Shown piece by piece: positions 1 through 6,920 of a stretch of 25,272 nucleotides of DNA. The stretch comes from Megamonas hypermegale. GTDB taxonomy: Bacteria; Bacillota; Negativicutes; Selenomonadales; Selenomonadaceae. Numbering within the stretch: the first letter of the stretch is position 1; each line of letters starts with the position of its first letter. The stretch lies in contig DCFC01000014.1 of assembly GCA_002314325.1 (NCBI GenBank), forward strand, positions 1 through 25,272, given 5' to 3'. The translations under genes were made by a program, and so were the position numbers. Under the pieces are notes generated by a model. It ran no database searches and had not been told where the DNA came from. It saw nothing but the letters and a program-made list of their open reading frames with translations.

Positions 1-14
1 TTAGGTGATTTTTG

Positions 15-50
15 GTTCGTTTTTCTTTTGACTCCAAAAGAAAAATGAAC
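15..50. repeat. T-rich perfect hairpin, probable dispersed intergenic repeat or terminator
   Basis: A 16-bp stem (15-30 with 35-50) closes a 4-nt loop, with a single G-T wobble. The arm is T-rich and ends in TTTTTCTTTTG. A hairpin of nearly the same design lies at 25201-25234, so this is more likely a repeated intergenic element than a one-off terminator. It could still end transcription from a gene left of the window. Confidence 0.5.
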
Positions 51-61
51 AATTATTGCGT

Positions 62-96
62 TATAATATAAATAAGAAATATATCTTAAAAAGGAG
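62..96 (+). promoter_or_regulatory. Putative -10 box and ribosome binding site of the flavodoxin gene
   Basis: A perfect TATAAT lies at 62-67, but no convincing -35 is found 16-18 bp upstream, because that stretch falls in the A-rich arm of the preceding hairpin. AAGGAG at 91-96 is 7 nt from the ATG at 104, a strong Shine-Dalgarno that fixes the start. No clear Fur box is seen here, unlike in front of the receptor gene. Confidence 0.35.
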
Positions 97-103
97 ATAA
101 CAT

Positions 104-652
104 ATGAAATTTTTAGTTGTTTATTCCAGCTTGACCGGCAATACGAAAATGGTGGGAGAGGCTATTGCGGAGGTTTTAGCGCCGGAGTGTGATATTTTCC
201 CCGTGGAGGATAATCCCGATTATAGCGATTATGATTTAGTTGTTGTCGGTTACTGGGTGGATAAAGGTACGGCTGACAAAAAAGCCTCTGCATATTTGAA
301 GTCGATTAAAAACAGCAAGGTTGCCGTTTTTGCCACGCTAGGTGCGGAACCGGAAACGGAACATGCGCAAAAAAGTCTGCAAAACGGTATAGATATGCTG
401 GATAGTTCCAATGAGCTTATGGGCAAATTCATCTGTCAAGGCAAAATTGACCCGAAGCTGTTGGAAGTCATGCGCAAAATGTTCGGCACGAAGGTATCAA
501 AAGAAAATTTTCATGCCGTAGATGAAAAACGCCTGGAACGCCACCGCAGAGCCAGCACTCATCCCGATGCACAGGATTTAGCCAATGCGAAAGCCGTATT
601 TGCACAGATTAAGGCTGCAATGGAATTAAATAAAAATGGGAGAAATGAATGA
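104..652 (+). CDS. Flavodoxin-family protein, HmuF/BilS-like, heme-degradation partner
   Basis: This is a 182-residue protein with a flavodoxin fold. The N-terminal beta strand is followed by SSLTGNT (residues 8-14), the FMN phosphate-binding loop. A later VVVGYWVDKGTADKKA stretch (about 47-62) is typical of the Flavodoxin_3-like group rather than of electron-transfer flavodoxins. The C-terminal third is charged and helical. It overlaps the next gene by ATGA (649-652), so the two are translationally coupled. That partner is a ChuW/HutW-type radical SAM protein. In Fusobacterium nucleatum a flavodoxin-like protein, HmuF, is encoded with the radical SAM anaerobilin synthase HmuW and is reported to handle heme and reduce anaerobilin; a similar role is inferred here. 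A plain electron donor to the radical SAM cluster is the main alternative. Confidence 0.75.
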   Translation: MKFLVVYSSLTGNTKMVGEAIAEVLAPECDIFPVEDNPDYSDYDLVVVGYWVDKGTADKKASAYLKSIKNSKVAVFATLGAEPETEHAQKSLQNGIDMLDSSNELMGKFICQGKIDPKLLEVMRKMFGTKVSKENFHAVDEKRLERHRRASTHPDAQDLANAKAVFAQIKAAMELNKNGRNE

Positions 653-2082
653 GCAAAACAGTACAGGATATTTTAAATGAACTGCCGCCGGATAAATACA
701 GGGAGCTTTTGGGTATAAAATCCGCTAATCCCTTGAATGAAGCTTTTGAAAAAAGGCGTCCTGACCACCCGAGTGCCGGCGGCAGTATGATACTTCCGCC
801 GCTGCATCAGAAGACATGGCAAAACCAGATGAATGCACAAGGCTCGGTACAGCATAAAAAGGCGGCGTATGTTCATATTCCGTTTTGTGAAAAACTTTGC
901 ATATACTGCGGATTTTTTCAGAACTTTTCCAATGAAGACAGAGAAACGATGTATGTAGACAGACTCATAAAACAGCTGGAAATGGCAAAAGAATACCGTT
1001 ATGTACAGGAAAGTTTAATCCACAGCGTATTTTTCGGCGGCGGAACGCCGAGCACTTTGTCGCCGTACAACGCGGATAGACTTTTAAAAGCTGTGAATGA
1101 ATGCCTGCCGCTTGCCAATGACTGTGAAATCACGATGGAAGCGCGTGTGCATGATTTAGTCGATGAAAAACTGCAAACATGGTTTGCCCGCGGTGTAAAC
1201 CGTATTTCCATCGGCGTGCAGTCTTTTGATACGCAAATTCGTCAATGCTTAGGCAGAGTTGACCCGAAAGAAACCGTTATTGAGAATTTGCAAAGGGCGG
1301 CGAGCTATAATCAGGCCGTTATTATCGTCGATTTAATCTATGGGCTGCCGTATCAGACAGTGGAAAAATTCGTGGATGATTTGAAAATTATTGATGATTT
1401 GCCGATTGACGGAATGGATTTATATCAGCTCAATGTATTTGAAAAGAGCCTGCTGAAAAAATCACTCGATACGGGCAAATTGCCGCCGGTAGCAACGAGC
1501 GCAGAGCAGGCAGAATATTTAAAAGCGGCTGCGGAATTTCTGGAAGAAGCGAATTACAAGCGGCTCAGTGTCTGCCACTGGGCAAAATCCAATCGCGAGC
1601 GCAGTCTGTACAATACGCTTGCCAAAACGGATGCCGACGTAATCCCGTTCGGTTCCGGCGCAGGCGGTTTTGTCGGTGATATTTCCGTATACATGCAGCG
1701 CGATTTGAAAAAGTACATGGACAGCATTGATAAAGGCAAAGTGCCGATAATGTTCATGCTCAGGGCGCCGGAGCTTGCCAGTCTGTACAAGGATATTCAG
1801 GACCAGACGGAAAGCTGCGGCGTAAATCTCACTAAATTGGCGAAAAAATACAATAAAGAGCTAATGCAGCTGGAAACGGTGCTTGATATCTGGACGGAGC
1901 ACGGTTTATTCACGAAAAAAGGCCATATGTACAGGATGACCATTGCCGGGCAGTACTGGCAGAAGAACATTACGCAGAGTTTAATTGAAATAACAAAGAA
2001 ATTTTTAAATGCGAAGACATCGATTAATGAATGGCTGACCGAAAAAGCCATGAATACATTTAAAAAGAAAATCGAAAATTAA
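649..2082 (+). CDS. hutW: ChuW/HutW-type radical SAM protein, anaerobic heme degradation (anaerobilin synthase-like)
   Basis: This 477-residue protein has the radical SAM cluster motif C80-x3-C84-x2-C87, followed by GFF. It also has GGGTPS at 130-135, GVNRISIGVQSF near 182-193 and DLIYGLPYQT near 228-237, which place it in the HemN/HemW/HutW group. The long N-terminal stretch before the cysteines (proline-rich, about 35-70), the CGFF after the cluster and the extended C-terminus fit ChuW/HutW better than HemW. ChuW of E. coli O157:H7 opens heme without oxygen using SAM, releasing iron and a linear tetrapyrrole. GGGAG at 638-642 precedes the ATG, which overlaps the flavodoxin stop. The neighbouring TonB receptor supports a heme role. 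HemW (heme chaperone) is the main alternative, but this context argues against it. Confidence 0.8.
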   Translation: MSKTVQDILNELPPDKYRELLGIKSANPLNEAFEKRRPDHPSAGGSMILPPLHQKTWQNQMNAQGSVQHKKAAYVHIPFCEKLCIYCGFFQNFSNEDRETMYVDRLIKQLEMAKEYRYVQESLIHSVFFGGGTPSTLSPYNADRLLKAVNECLPLANDCEITMEARVHDLVDEKLQTWFARGVNRISIGVQSFDTQIRQCLGRVDPKETVIENLQRAASYNQAVIIVDLIYGLPYQTVEKFVDDLKIIDDLPIDGMDLYQLNVFEKSLLKKSLDTGKLPPVATSAEQAEYLKAAAEFLEEANYKRLSVCHWAKSNRERSLYNTLAKTDADVIPFGSGAGGFVGDISVYMQRDLKKYMDSIDKGKVPIMFMLRAPELASLYKDIQDQTESCGVNLTKLAKKYNKELMQLETVLDIWTEHGLFTKKGHMYRMTIAGQYWQKNITQSLIEITKKFLNAKTSINEWLTEKAMNTFKKKIEN

Positions 2083-2100
2083 TCATGCTTGAAATAAATT

Positions 2101-2153
2101 CCGATTAGGAGATTTTGGCGGCAGTTTTATTTTTTAGTCAAAATCTCCATCGG
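2101..2153 (+). terminator. Stem-loop after the hutW-like gene
   Basis: CCGAT plus GGAGATTTTG (2101-2117, with two unpaired bases) pairs with CAAAATCTCC plus ATCGG (2139-2153) around a 21-nt T-rich loop. Only a short TTTATAA follows, so termination would be weak or partial. It separates the two-gene flavodoxin/radical SAM unit from the separately promoted receptor gene. Confidence 0.45.
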
Positions 2154-2184
2154 TTTATAAATTAAAATTGCTATTATTATTGGA

Positions 2185-2226
2185 TTGTAAGGAAAGCTTT
2201 ACTCGTTTTTAATGAGAATGACTATT
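2185..2226 (+). promoter_or_regulatory. Promoter of the TonB receptor with overlapping Fur-box-like operator
   Basis: TTGTAA (2185-2190) and TTTAAT (2208-2213) are separated by 17 bp and form a good sigma-A type promoter. The 19-bp sequence at 2208-2226 starts on the -10 and matches the classical Fur consensus at 13 of 19 positions by eye, with core AATGAGAATGACTATT. A repressor bound here would cover the -10 and the start point, which is the usual layout of iron-repressed receptor genes. Fur control is inferred, since the Fur-box match is imperfect. Confidence 0.6.
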
Positions 2227-2248
2227 ATTAAATATAAGGAGATTTATG

Positions 2249-4270
2249 ATGAGTATTGCAAAGAAAAAATCTGCACTGTTAACTTTATCTATTTTATTGA
2301 GCTTATCTGCACCTACATATGCCGCTGAAAGCAGCACTAATGCAGATACGGTAAAAACACCGGATGTAGTCGTAACGGCTACGCGCACGCAGGAAGAAGT
2401 AAAGGCTGTGCCGCAGACAGTGGAGGTAATTACGCAAGAAGATATTGAAAAACTTGGAGCAACGGATGTTTATTCCGCTTTGCGTCTTGCGTCCAATGTT
2501 GATGTAACTTCAGCGGGTATGGCAGGGCACAACGTGATGATACGCGGCATGAGCACCAATCATACATTGATACTGGTGGACGGCAAACGTTTTGCCGGTG
2601 AAGATACGAGTACAACGCAAAATGTTTATGCACTGGGCAGGCTTAGTTTATCCAATATCGAACGCATAGAAATCGTGCGCGGCAGTGCGTCGGCACAGTA
2701 CGGCTCTGATGCGCTCGGCGGTGTAATAAATATTATTACGAAAAAATCGGAAAAACCGTCGACTACGGTAGGTTTTTCCACCGGTTCGGATGCAATAAAC
2801 AATTACTATCACTTTGATTTTGGCAAGCAGGGTAAATTCAGCTCGACATTCGATGCCCGGTTTACTGATGTGCGCAAGAATATGCATTCCGGTGATGAAG
2901 GCAGCAATTATTACGGACCGATACAGGATTTCAATTTCAGCGGAACTTATGATTTAGGTGATAATAAACAGCTTGATTTAACGCTCGGTTATTACAATGA
3001 ACATACGAAAGCTGATTATGCCGACAGCTGGACAAGTTCGGGAGTGTTTCAGACGAGTAAGGACAAAAAGGAATGGTATGATTACAGACGTTATGACTAC
3101 AGTCTGGGTTACAGCGGCAAAACGGACAGCGGCGATTATATGATTAGAGCTTTTTACAGCAAACTGGATAAGGAAAATAAACTGTATAATTACCGCGATA
3201 ATCTGCCGGGGCCGATGGAAAGCATATTAGGCGGAATGTATCCGAAATATGACTGGGATAAATCAAAATACACGCTGTACGGTATTGAAGGAAAAAATAC
3301 CATGCAGCTTAATGATGACCATTTGCTGACGTTCGGAGCTGAATACCGCAAAAACAAGGTGGAAGGAACACGTCTGGGAGACGGCGGAGATAATGTGCAG
3401 AATGTGAGCCAGAGCGGCAACGGTTATACGAGCAATAAATCTTATTCGGAAAAAGAGGTAAATACATGGGCCGGATATATTCAGGATGAATGGATGGTGA
3501 ATGATAAATTATTGATTATTCCGTCTGTCCGCTATGACCATGACAGTTCGTTCGGCGGTGAAACAACGCCGAAAATCGGTGCGACATATTTTTTGAGTGA
3601 CAACAGCCGCATTAAGGCAAACTGGGGCAGAGGATTTAAAGCGCCGACAATTAGTGAATTGTATATGGCAATGCACAGAGCTATGGGCGGTCAGACCGTC
3701 AATGTTTACGGCAATCCTGACTTGAAACCGGAAGAAGCAACCAGCTGGGATATCAGTTTTGAAGCGGAAAAAGATAATAATTTCGGCAAGATAACGTATT
3801 TCAATAATGATGTTAAGAATTTGATTACGACGCAGCCAATCGGCGGCAGTTACTATGACCAGAGATATGTAAATGTGGCTGAAGCGGAAATCGACGGCGT
3901 GGAACTGGAAATCGGCCGCAATCTTGATGATAAATGGACAGTCAAAGCGACGAGCAACTGGATTGATGCTACGGATAAATCTGATGGCAGCAGGCTGGAT
4001 AATCGTGCTAAAAATATGACGACACTGCAACTGATTTACGATGACCATGATGATAACGGATACAGTGCCGTTTTATGGCAGCAGTGGGCCAATGATTACC
4101 GCTATGATGATAATGATTATACCTTTAATACAACTAATTTCGTCATCAATAAAAAATTCGGCGAGGGCAACCGCGTATATGCCGGTGTGGATAATATCTT
4201 TGATAAGAAAGTAAGTGATATCGGTTTGGACGGCATGGTATGGCGTCTTGGTGCGGAATGGACATTCTGA
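2249..4270 (+). CDS. TonB-dependent outer-membrane receptor, probable heme/hemoprotein receptor
   Basis: This is a 673-residue receptor. AAGGAG at 2236-2241 is 7 nt from the ATG at 2249 and only 4 nt from the ATG at 2246, so I prefer 2249. A signal peptide (lysines, then a hydrophobic run, ending near TYAA) is followed by a TonB-box-like PDVVVTATR. The plug domain runs to about residue 160 and includes IRGM and LVDGKR. It ends with ERIEIVRGSASAQYGSDAL, then GGVINIITKK. A 22-strand-type barrel with alternating aromatics ends in WTF, the expected terminal phenylalanine. FKAP (463-466), a histidine at 476 and NPDL (489-492) match the FRAP...His...NPNL signature of heme receptors such as HemR/HmuR. 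Its placement after the heme-degradation genes agrees. A siderophore or corrinoid substrate is less likely but not excluded. Confidence 0.85.
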   Translation: MSIAKKKSALLTLSILLSLSAPTYAAESSTNADTVKTPDVVVTATRTQEEVKAVPQTVEVITQEDIEKLGATDVYSALRLASNVDVTSAGMAGHNVMIRGMSTNHTLILVDGKRFAGEDTSTTQNVYALGRLSLSNIERIEIVRGSASAQYGSDALGGVINIITKKSEKPSTTVGFSTGSDAINNYYHFDFGKQGKFSSTFDARFTDVRKNMHSGDEGSNYYGPIQDFNFSGTYDLGDNKQLDLTLGYYNEHTKADYADSWTSSGVFQTSKDKKEWYDYRRYDYSLGYSGKTDSGDYMIRAFYSKLDKENKLYNYRDNLPGPMESILGGMYPKYDWDKSKYTLYGIEGKNTMQLNDDHLLTFGAEYRKNKVEGTRLGDGGDNVQNVSQSGNGYTSNKSYSEKEVNTWAGYIQDEWMVNDKLLIIPSVRYDHDSSFGGETTPKIGATYFLSDNSRIKANWGRGFKAPTISELYMAMHRAMGGQTVNVYGNPDLKPEEATSWDISFEAEKDNNFGKITYFNNDVKNLITTQPIGGSYYDQRYVNVAEAEIDGVELEIGRNLDDKWTVKATSNWIDATDKSDGSRLDNRAKNMTTLQLIYDDHDDNGYSAVLWQQWANDYRYDDNDYTFNTTNFVINKKFGEGNRVYAGVDNIFDKKVSDIGLDGMVWRLGAEWTF

Positions 4271-4282
4271 TTTAAAATAAAA

Positions 4283-4320
4283 AATAAAGCGGCAGGCAAA
4301 ACGGCTTGTCGCTTTATTAA
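4283..4320 (+). terminator. Terminator-like hairpin after the receptor gene
   Basis: The arms 4283-4297 and 4304-4318 pair over 15 positions with two G-T wobbles, around a 6-nt loop, and the arm ends in TTTATT. It lies between the receptor stop and the ribosome binding site of the ChaN-like gene, so that gene may be expressed by read-through or at a lower level than the receptor. Confidence 0.6.
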
Positions 4321-4336
4321 TAAGGAGAGAATTATT

Positions 4337-5221
4337 TTGAAAAAACTTATGCGAATGCTCGTCTGCGGCAGTCTACTGTTGACCGGTTGTCTGGGCGCTG
4401 TAGGCTTTGCGCAAGAAAAACCGGCTGAAGTAAAATATTATTATGATGATAAAGAAATTTCTCCGGCGCAGGCTGTAAAGATAGCCGGTGATTATGATGT
4501 GGTATTTTTCGATGAATATCATGACCAAAGTTCAATTCATCAGGCGGAATTTGATTTTTTCAAGGCTTTGTATACTCAAAATCCTGATATGATACTGTCT
4601 ATGGAAATGTTTGAACGTGATGTGCAGTCGGTCATGAATGAATATTTGCAGGATAAAATCACGGAAGAGGAATTTCTGGCTTATTCCCGTCCGTGGGATA
4701 ATTATCTGCCCGATTATAAACCGCTCGTAGAATTTGCTAAGGAAAACAGCATATTTGTTTTAGCTTCCAATATTCCGCGCCGCATGGCGGCTCAATATGC
4801 GAAAACGGGCGATTTTTCTTTAATCAGTGAAACAGATAAAAAATATCTGCCGCAAAAACATTTGGCAGAATACGGAGCATATTACAATAAGTTTAAAAAC
4901 TACATGGCGCAGGGGCAGGACAGCAGACCGATGATGATGACACCGGAGCGCATTGAATTGTTTTATGAAGCACAGTGTTTGAAAGATGATACGATGGCGG
5001 AGAGTATCAATCTCTTTCTGGCGGAGCATAAAAATACAAAGGTTCTGCACGTGCAGGGAGCATTTCACGGTGATGAACATTTAGGTGTCGTGGAAAAACT
5101 GAATAAATTAAATCCGGCGTTAAAGACTTTAGTTATAACGCCTGTGGAAGTGAAAGACTACGAAAACGTAAAAAATAAATACGGCAAAGATACAATAGTG
5201 CTTACTTTTGTCCGTCAATGA
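4337..5221 (+). CDS. ChaN-family lipoprotein, probable heme-binding
   Basis: This 294-residue protein starts at TTG (4337), with AAGGAG at 4322-4327 placed 9 nt upstream; no better ATG gives a complete signal. The N-terminus MKKLMRMLVCGSLLLTGC is a lipoprotein signal with lipobox LTGC, lipidated on Cys18. The ChaN domain (formerly DUF399) follows: VVFFDEYHD near 55-63, SMEMFERDVQ near 88-97, ASNIPRRMAAQYA near 143-155 and LHVQGAFHGDEHLG near the C-terminus. In Campylobacter jejuni ChaN is an iron-regulated lipoprotein that binds heme between two monomers. Lying directly after a heme-type receptor, it could take over heme in the periplasm or hold it at the membrane. The heme ligands cannot be assigned by eye. 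Confidence 0.8.
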   Translation: MKKLMRMLVCGSLLLTGCLGAVGFAQEKPAEVKYYYDDKEISPAQAVKIAGDYDVVFFDEYHDQSSIHQAEFDFFKALYTQNPDMILSMEMFERDVQSVMNEYLQDKITEEEFLAYSRPWDNYLPDYKPLVEFAKENSIFVLASNIPRRMAAQYAKTGDFSLISETDKKYLPQKHLAEYGAYYNKFKNYMAQGQDSRPMMMTPERIELFYEAQCLKDDTMAESINLFLAEHKNTKVLHVQGAFHGDEHLGVVEKLNKLNPALKTLVITPVEVKDYENVKNKYGKDTIVLTFVRQ

Positions 5222-5224
5222 GAT

Positions 5225-5271
5225 AAAAAAGGTATCTATCTGTTTTGTAACGCAGATAGATACCTTTTTTT
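5225..5271. terminator. Bidirectional terminator shared by heme locus and suf operon
   Basis: AAAAAAGGTATCTATCTG (5225-5242) pairs with CAGATAGATACCTTTTTTT (5253-5271) around a 10-nt loop. It has an A-run on the left and a T-run on the right, so it works in both directions. The last bases overlap the stop codon of the minus-strand sufU gene (5270-5272). Confidence 0.9.
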
Positions 5272-5713
5272 ATTGTGATTTTGCTTGAGCGGCGGCGTTG
5301 TTTAATAGCGCTTCCATAGTATGCCAGCTGAGTGTGGCGCATTTGACGCGTGCCGGCATTTTAGCGATGTTTTTAAATGTCAGTGCTTCATCGAGCGGTG
5401 CAAGTTCGTTTTCATCCGTGATTGTTCCCTGTATCATGCCGATAAACAGGCGGCAGAGTGTTTTGGCTTCATCTATGGTATTGCCGAGCATTAAATCAAT
5501 CATGATATCGGTGGAAGCCTGCGAGATTGCGCAGCCGATGCCGGAAAAGGCGGCTGCTTCGATGATATCGCCGCTTAGTTTCAGCGAAAGCGTGATTTCG
5601 TCGCCGCAAGTCGGATTTATACCGTGCCGGTGAAAATCGGCATTTGCCAGTTCGTGTTTATGGCAAGGGTGCATATTGTGCTCGGTCAGAATTTCATTGT
5701 ATAAATCAGTCAT
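5270..5713 (-). CDS. sufU: SufU, sulfur transfer protein of Fe-S cluster assembly
   Basis: This is a 147-residue NifU-N/IscU-fold protein. The zinc/sulfur ligands of SufU are visible as Cys36 with Asp38 (NPTCGDE), Cys61 (GIGCAIS) and Cys125 (RVKCATL). In Bacillus SufU is a zinc protein that accepts persulfide sulfur from SufS. The insertion between Cys61 and Cys125 fits SufU rather than IscU. The gene overlaps the end of sufS by 8 bp and is last in sufCBDSU, directly before a shared terminator. No sufA, sufE or sufT is present in the window. Confidence 0.93.
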   Translation of the reverse strand: MTDLYNEILTEHNMHPCHKHELANADFHRHGINPTCGDEITLSLKLSGDIIEAAAFSGIGCAISQASTDIMIDLMLGNTIDEAKTLCRLFIGMIQGTITDENELAPLDEALTFKNIAKMPARVKCATLSWHTMEALLNNAAAQAKSQ

Positions 5714-6920
5714 GGTAACCCATCCACTTCCTTACTTGTTTAATCTGAGCGATGAATTTATAAATATCGTCTTCGTTGTTGTAGAAATAAAAACTGATAC
5801 GGTTAGTGGACGGCGTATTTAAAAATTTCAGCAGCGGCTGAGCGCAGTGATGACCGGCGCGCAGGGCGATATTGCCGTGATAATCGACGAGTGAGGAAAC
5901 GTCATGCGGATGAACGCCGTCAATGTTGAAACTTAAAACGCCGTAGCGTTCAGCGGGATTTTGCGGACCGTAAATTGTTACATGCGGTATTTTGGCAAGT
6001 TCACTATAGGCAAGCTGCATGAGTTTGTGCTCCTGTGCTTCGATACGGTCAAAGCCGATATCGTTTAAATAATCAATGGCGGCTTTGAGACCGACAGCAC
6101 CGGATACGTTCGGCGTGCCTGCTTCGAATTTTTCCGGCAGAGGCGCAAAGGTTGCGTCCTGTTCGGTTACGAGGTCAATCATCTCACCGCCGCGCAGAAA
6201 CGGCGGCATGGCATTGAGCAGCTCTTTTTTGCCGTACAGTACGCCGATGCCCATAGGTGCAAGCATTTTATGACCGGAAAAGGCATAAAAGTCGCAGTCC
6301 AGCTGCTGTACGTCCGTTTTCAGATGCGGTGCGCCCTGTGCTCCGTCGACAATGACGACGGCTCCGACACTGTGAGCGCGGGCGATTATTTTTTCCAGCG
6401 GCGTTTTGATACCGAGAACGTTGGAAATCTGCGTTACGGAAACTATCTTCGTTTTTGCCGTGATTTTGGCAAGAATTTCCGCCTCGGAAATATGTCCTTC
6501 TGTATCTGTATACATATATTTAAAAACGGCGTTTTTTGCTTTGGCGACCATTTGCCACGGCAGGATATTGCTGTGATGTTCCAGAATGGAGATGACGATT
6601 TCATCACCTGCCTGAATATTTGCCATGCCGTAGCTGTAAGCTACGAGGTTCAAAGATTCGGTGGCGTTGCGCGTGAAAATGATTTCGCAGGGTTCTTTGG
6701 CGTTGATGAATTTGGTGGCAGCGCAGCGCGCCTGTTCGTAGGCGTCGGTTGCTTTCACACTGAGCGAGTAAAGACCGCGCAGCGGATTGGCATTTTGTGC
6801 GGTGCAGTAGTTGCAGACGGCATTTACGACGGCTTGCGGCTTCTGCGTGGTTGCGGCATTGTCGAGATAAACGACGGGATTGTCTTTATCATTCAGTATG
6901 GGAAAATCCTGGCGTAACAT
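5706..6920 (-). CDS. sufS: SufS, group II cysteine desulfurase
   Basis: This 404-residue PLP enzyme takes sulfur from cysteine and passes it to SufU. The PLP lysine is K218 in FYAFSGHKM, and the catalytic cysteine is C359 in the short loop ALRAGHHCAQPL, the pattern of SufS (type II) rather than IscS/NifS. The ATG follows the sufD stop directly (TAA then ATG), and the 3' end overlaps sufU, so the three genes are translationally coupled. The length is normal for the family. Confidence 0.96.
   Translation of the reverse strand: MLRQDFPILNDKDNPVVYLDNAATTQKPQAVVNAVCNYCTAQNANPLRGLYSLSVKATDAYEQARCAATKFINAKEPCEIIFTRNATESLNLVAYSYGMANIQAGDEIVISILEHHSNILPWQMVAKAKNAVFKYMYTDTEGHISEAEILAKITAKTKIVSVTQISNVLGIKTPLEKIIARAHSVGAVVIVDGAQGAPHLKTDVQQLDCDFYAFSGHKMLAPMGIGVLYGKKELLNAMPPFLRGGEMIDLVTEQDATFAPLPEKFEAGTPNVSGAVGLKAAIDYLNDIGFDRIEAQEHKLMQLAYSELAKIPHVTIYGPQNPAERYGVLSFNIDGVHPHDVSSLVDYHGNIALRAGHHCAQPLLKFLNTPSTNRISFYFYNNEDDIYKFIAQIKQVRKWMGYHD

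Noticed and set aside
649..2082. HemW/HemN (oxygen-independent coproporphyrinogen oxidase-like) as the identity of the radical SAM gene
   Set aside because: Core motifs are shared, but the CGFF after the cluster, the N-terminal proline-rich stretch, the long C-terminus and the flavodoxin/TonB context fit ChuW/HutW better.
3509..4048. Minus-strand 179-residue open frame
   Set aside because: It lies wholly inside the TonB receptor gene, shows no family motif and has no ribosome site; it is a shadow frame.
6270..6917. Plus-strand 215-residue open frame
   Set aside because: Antisense to sufS, with low-complexity composition and no recognisable motif.
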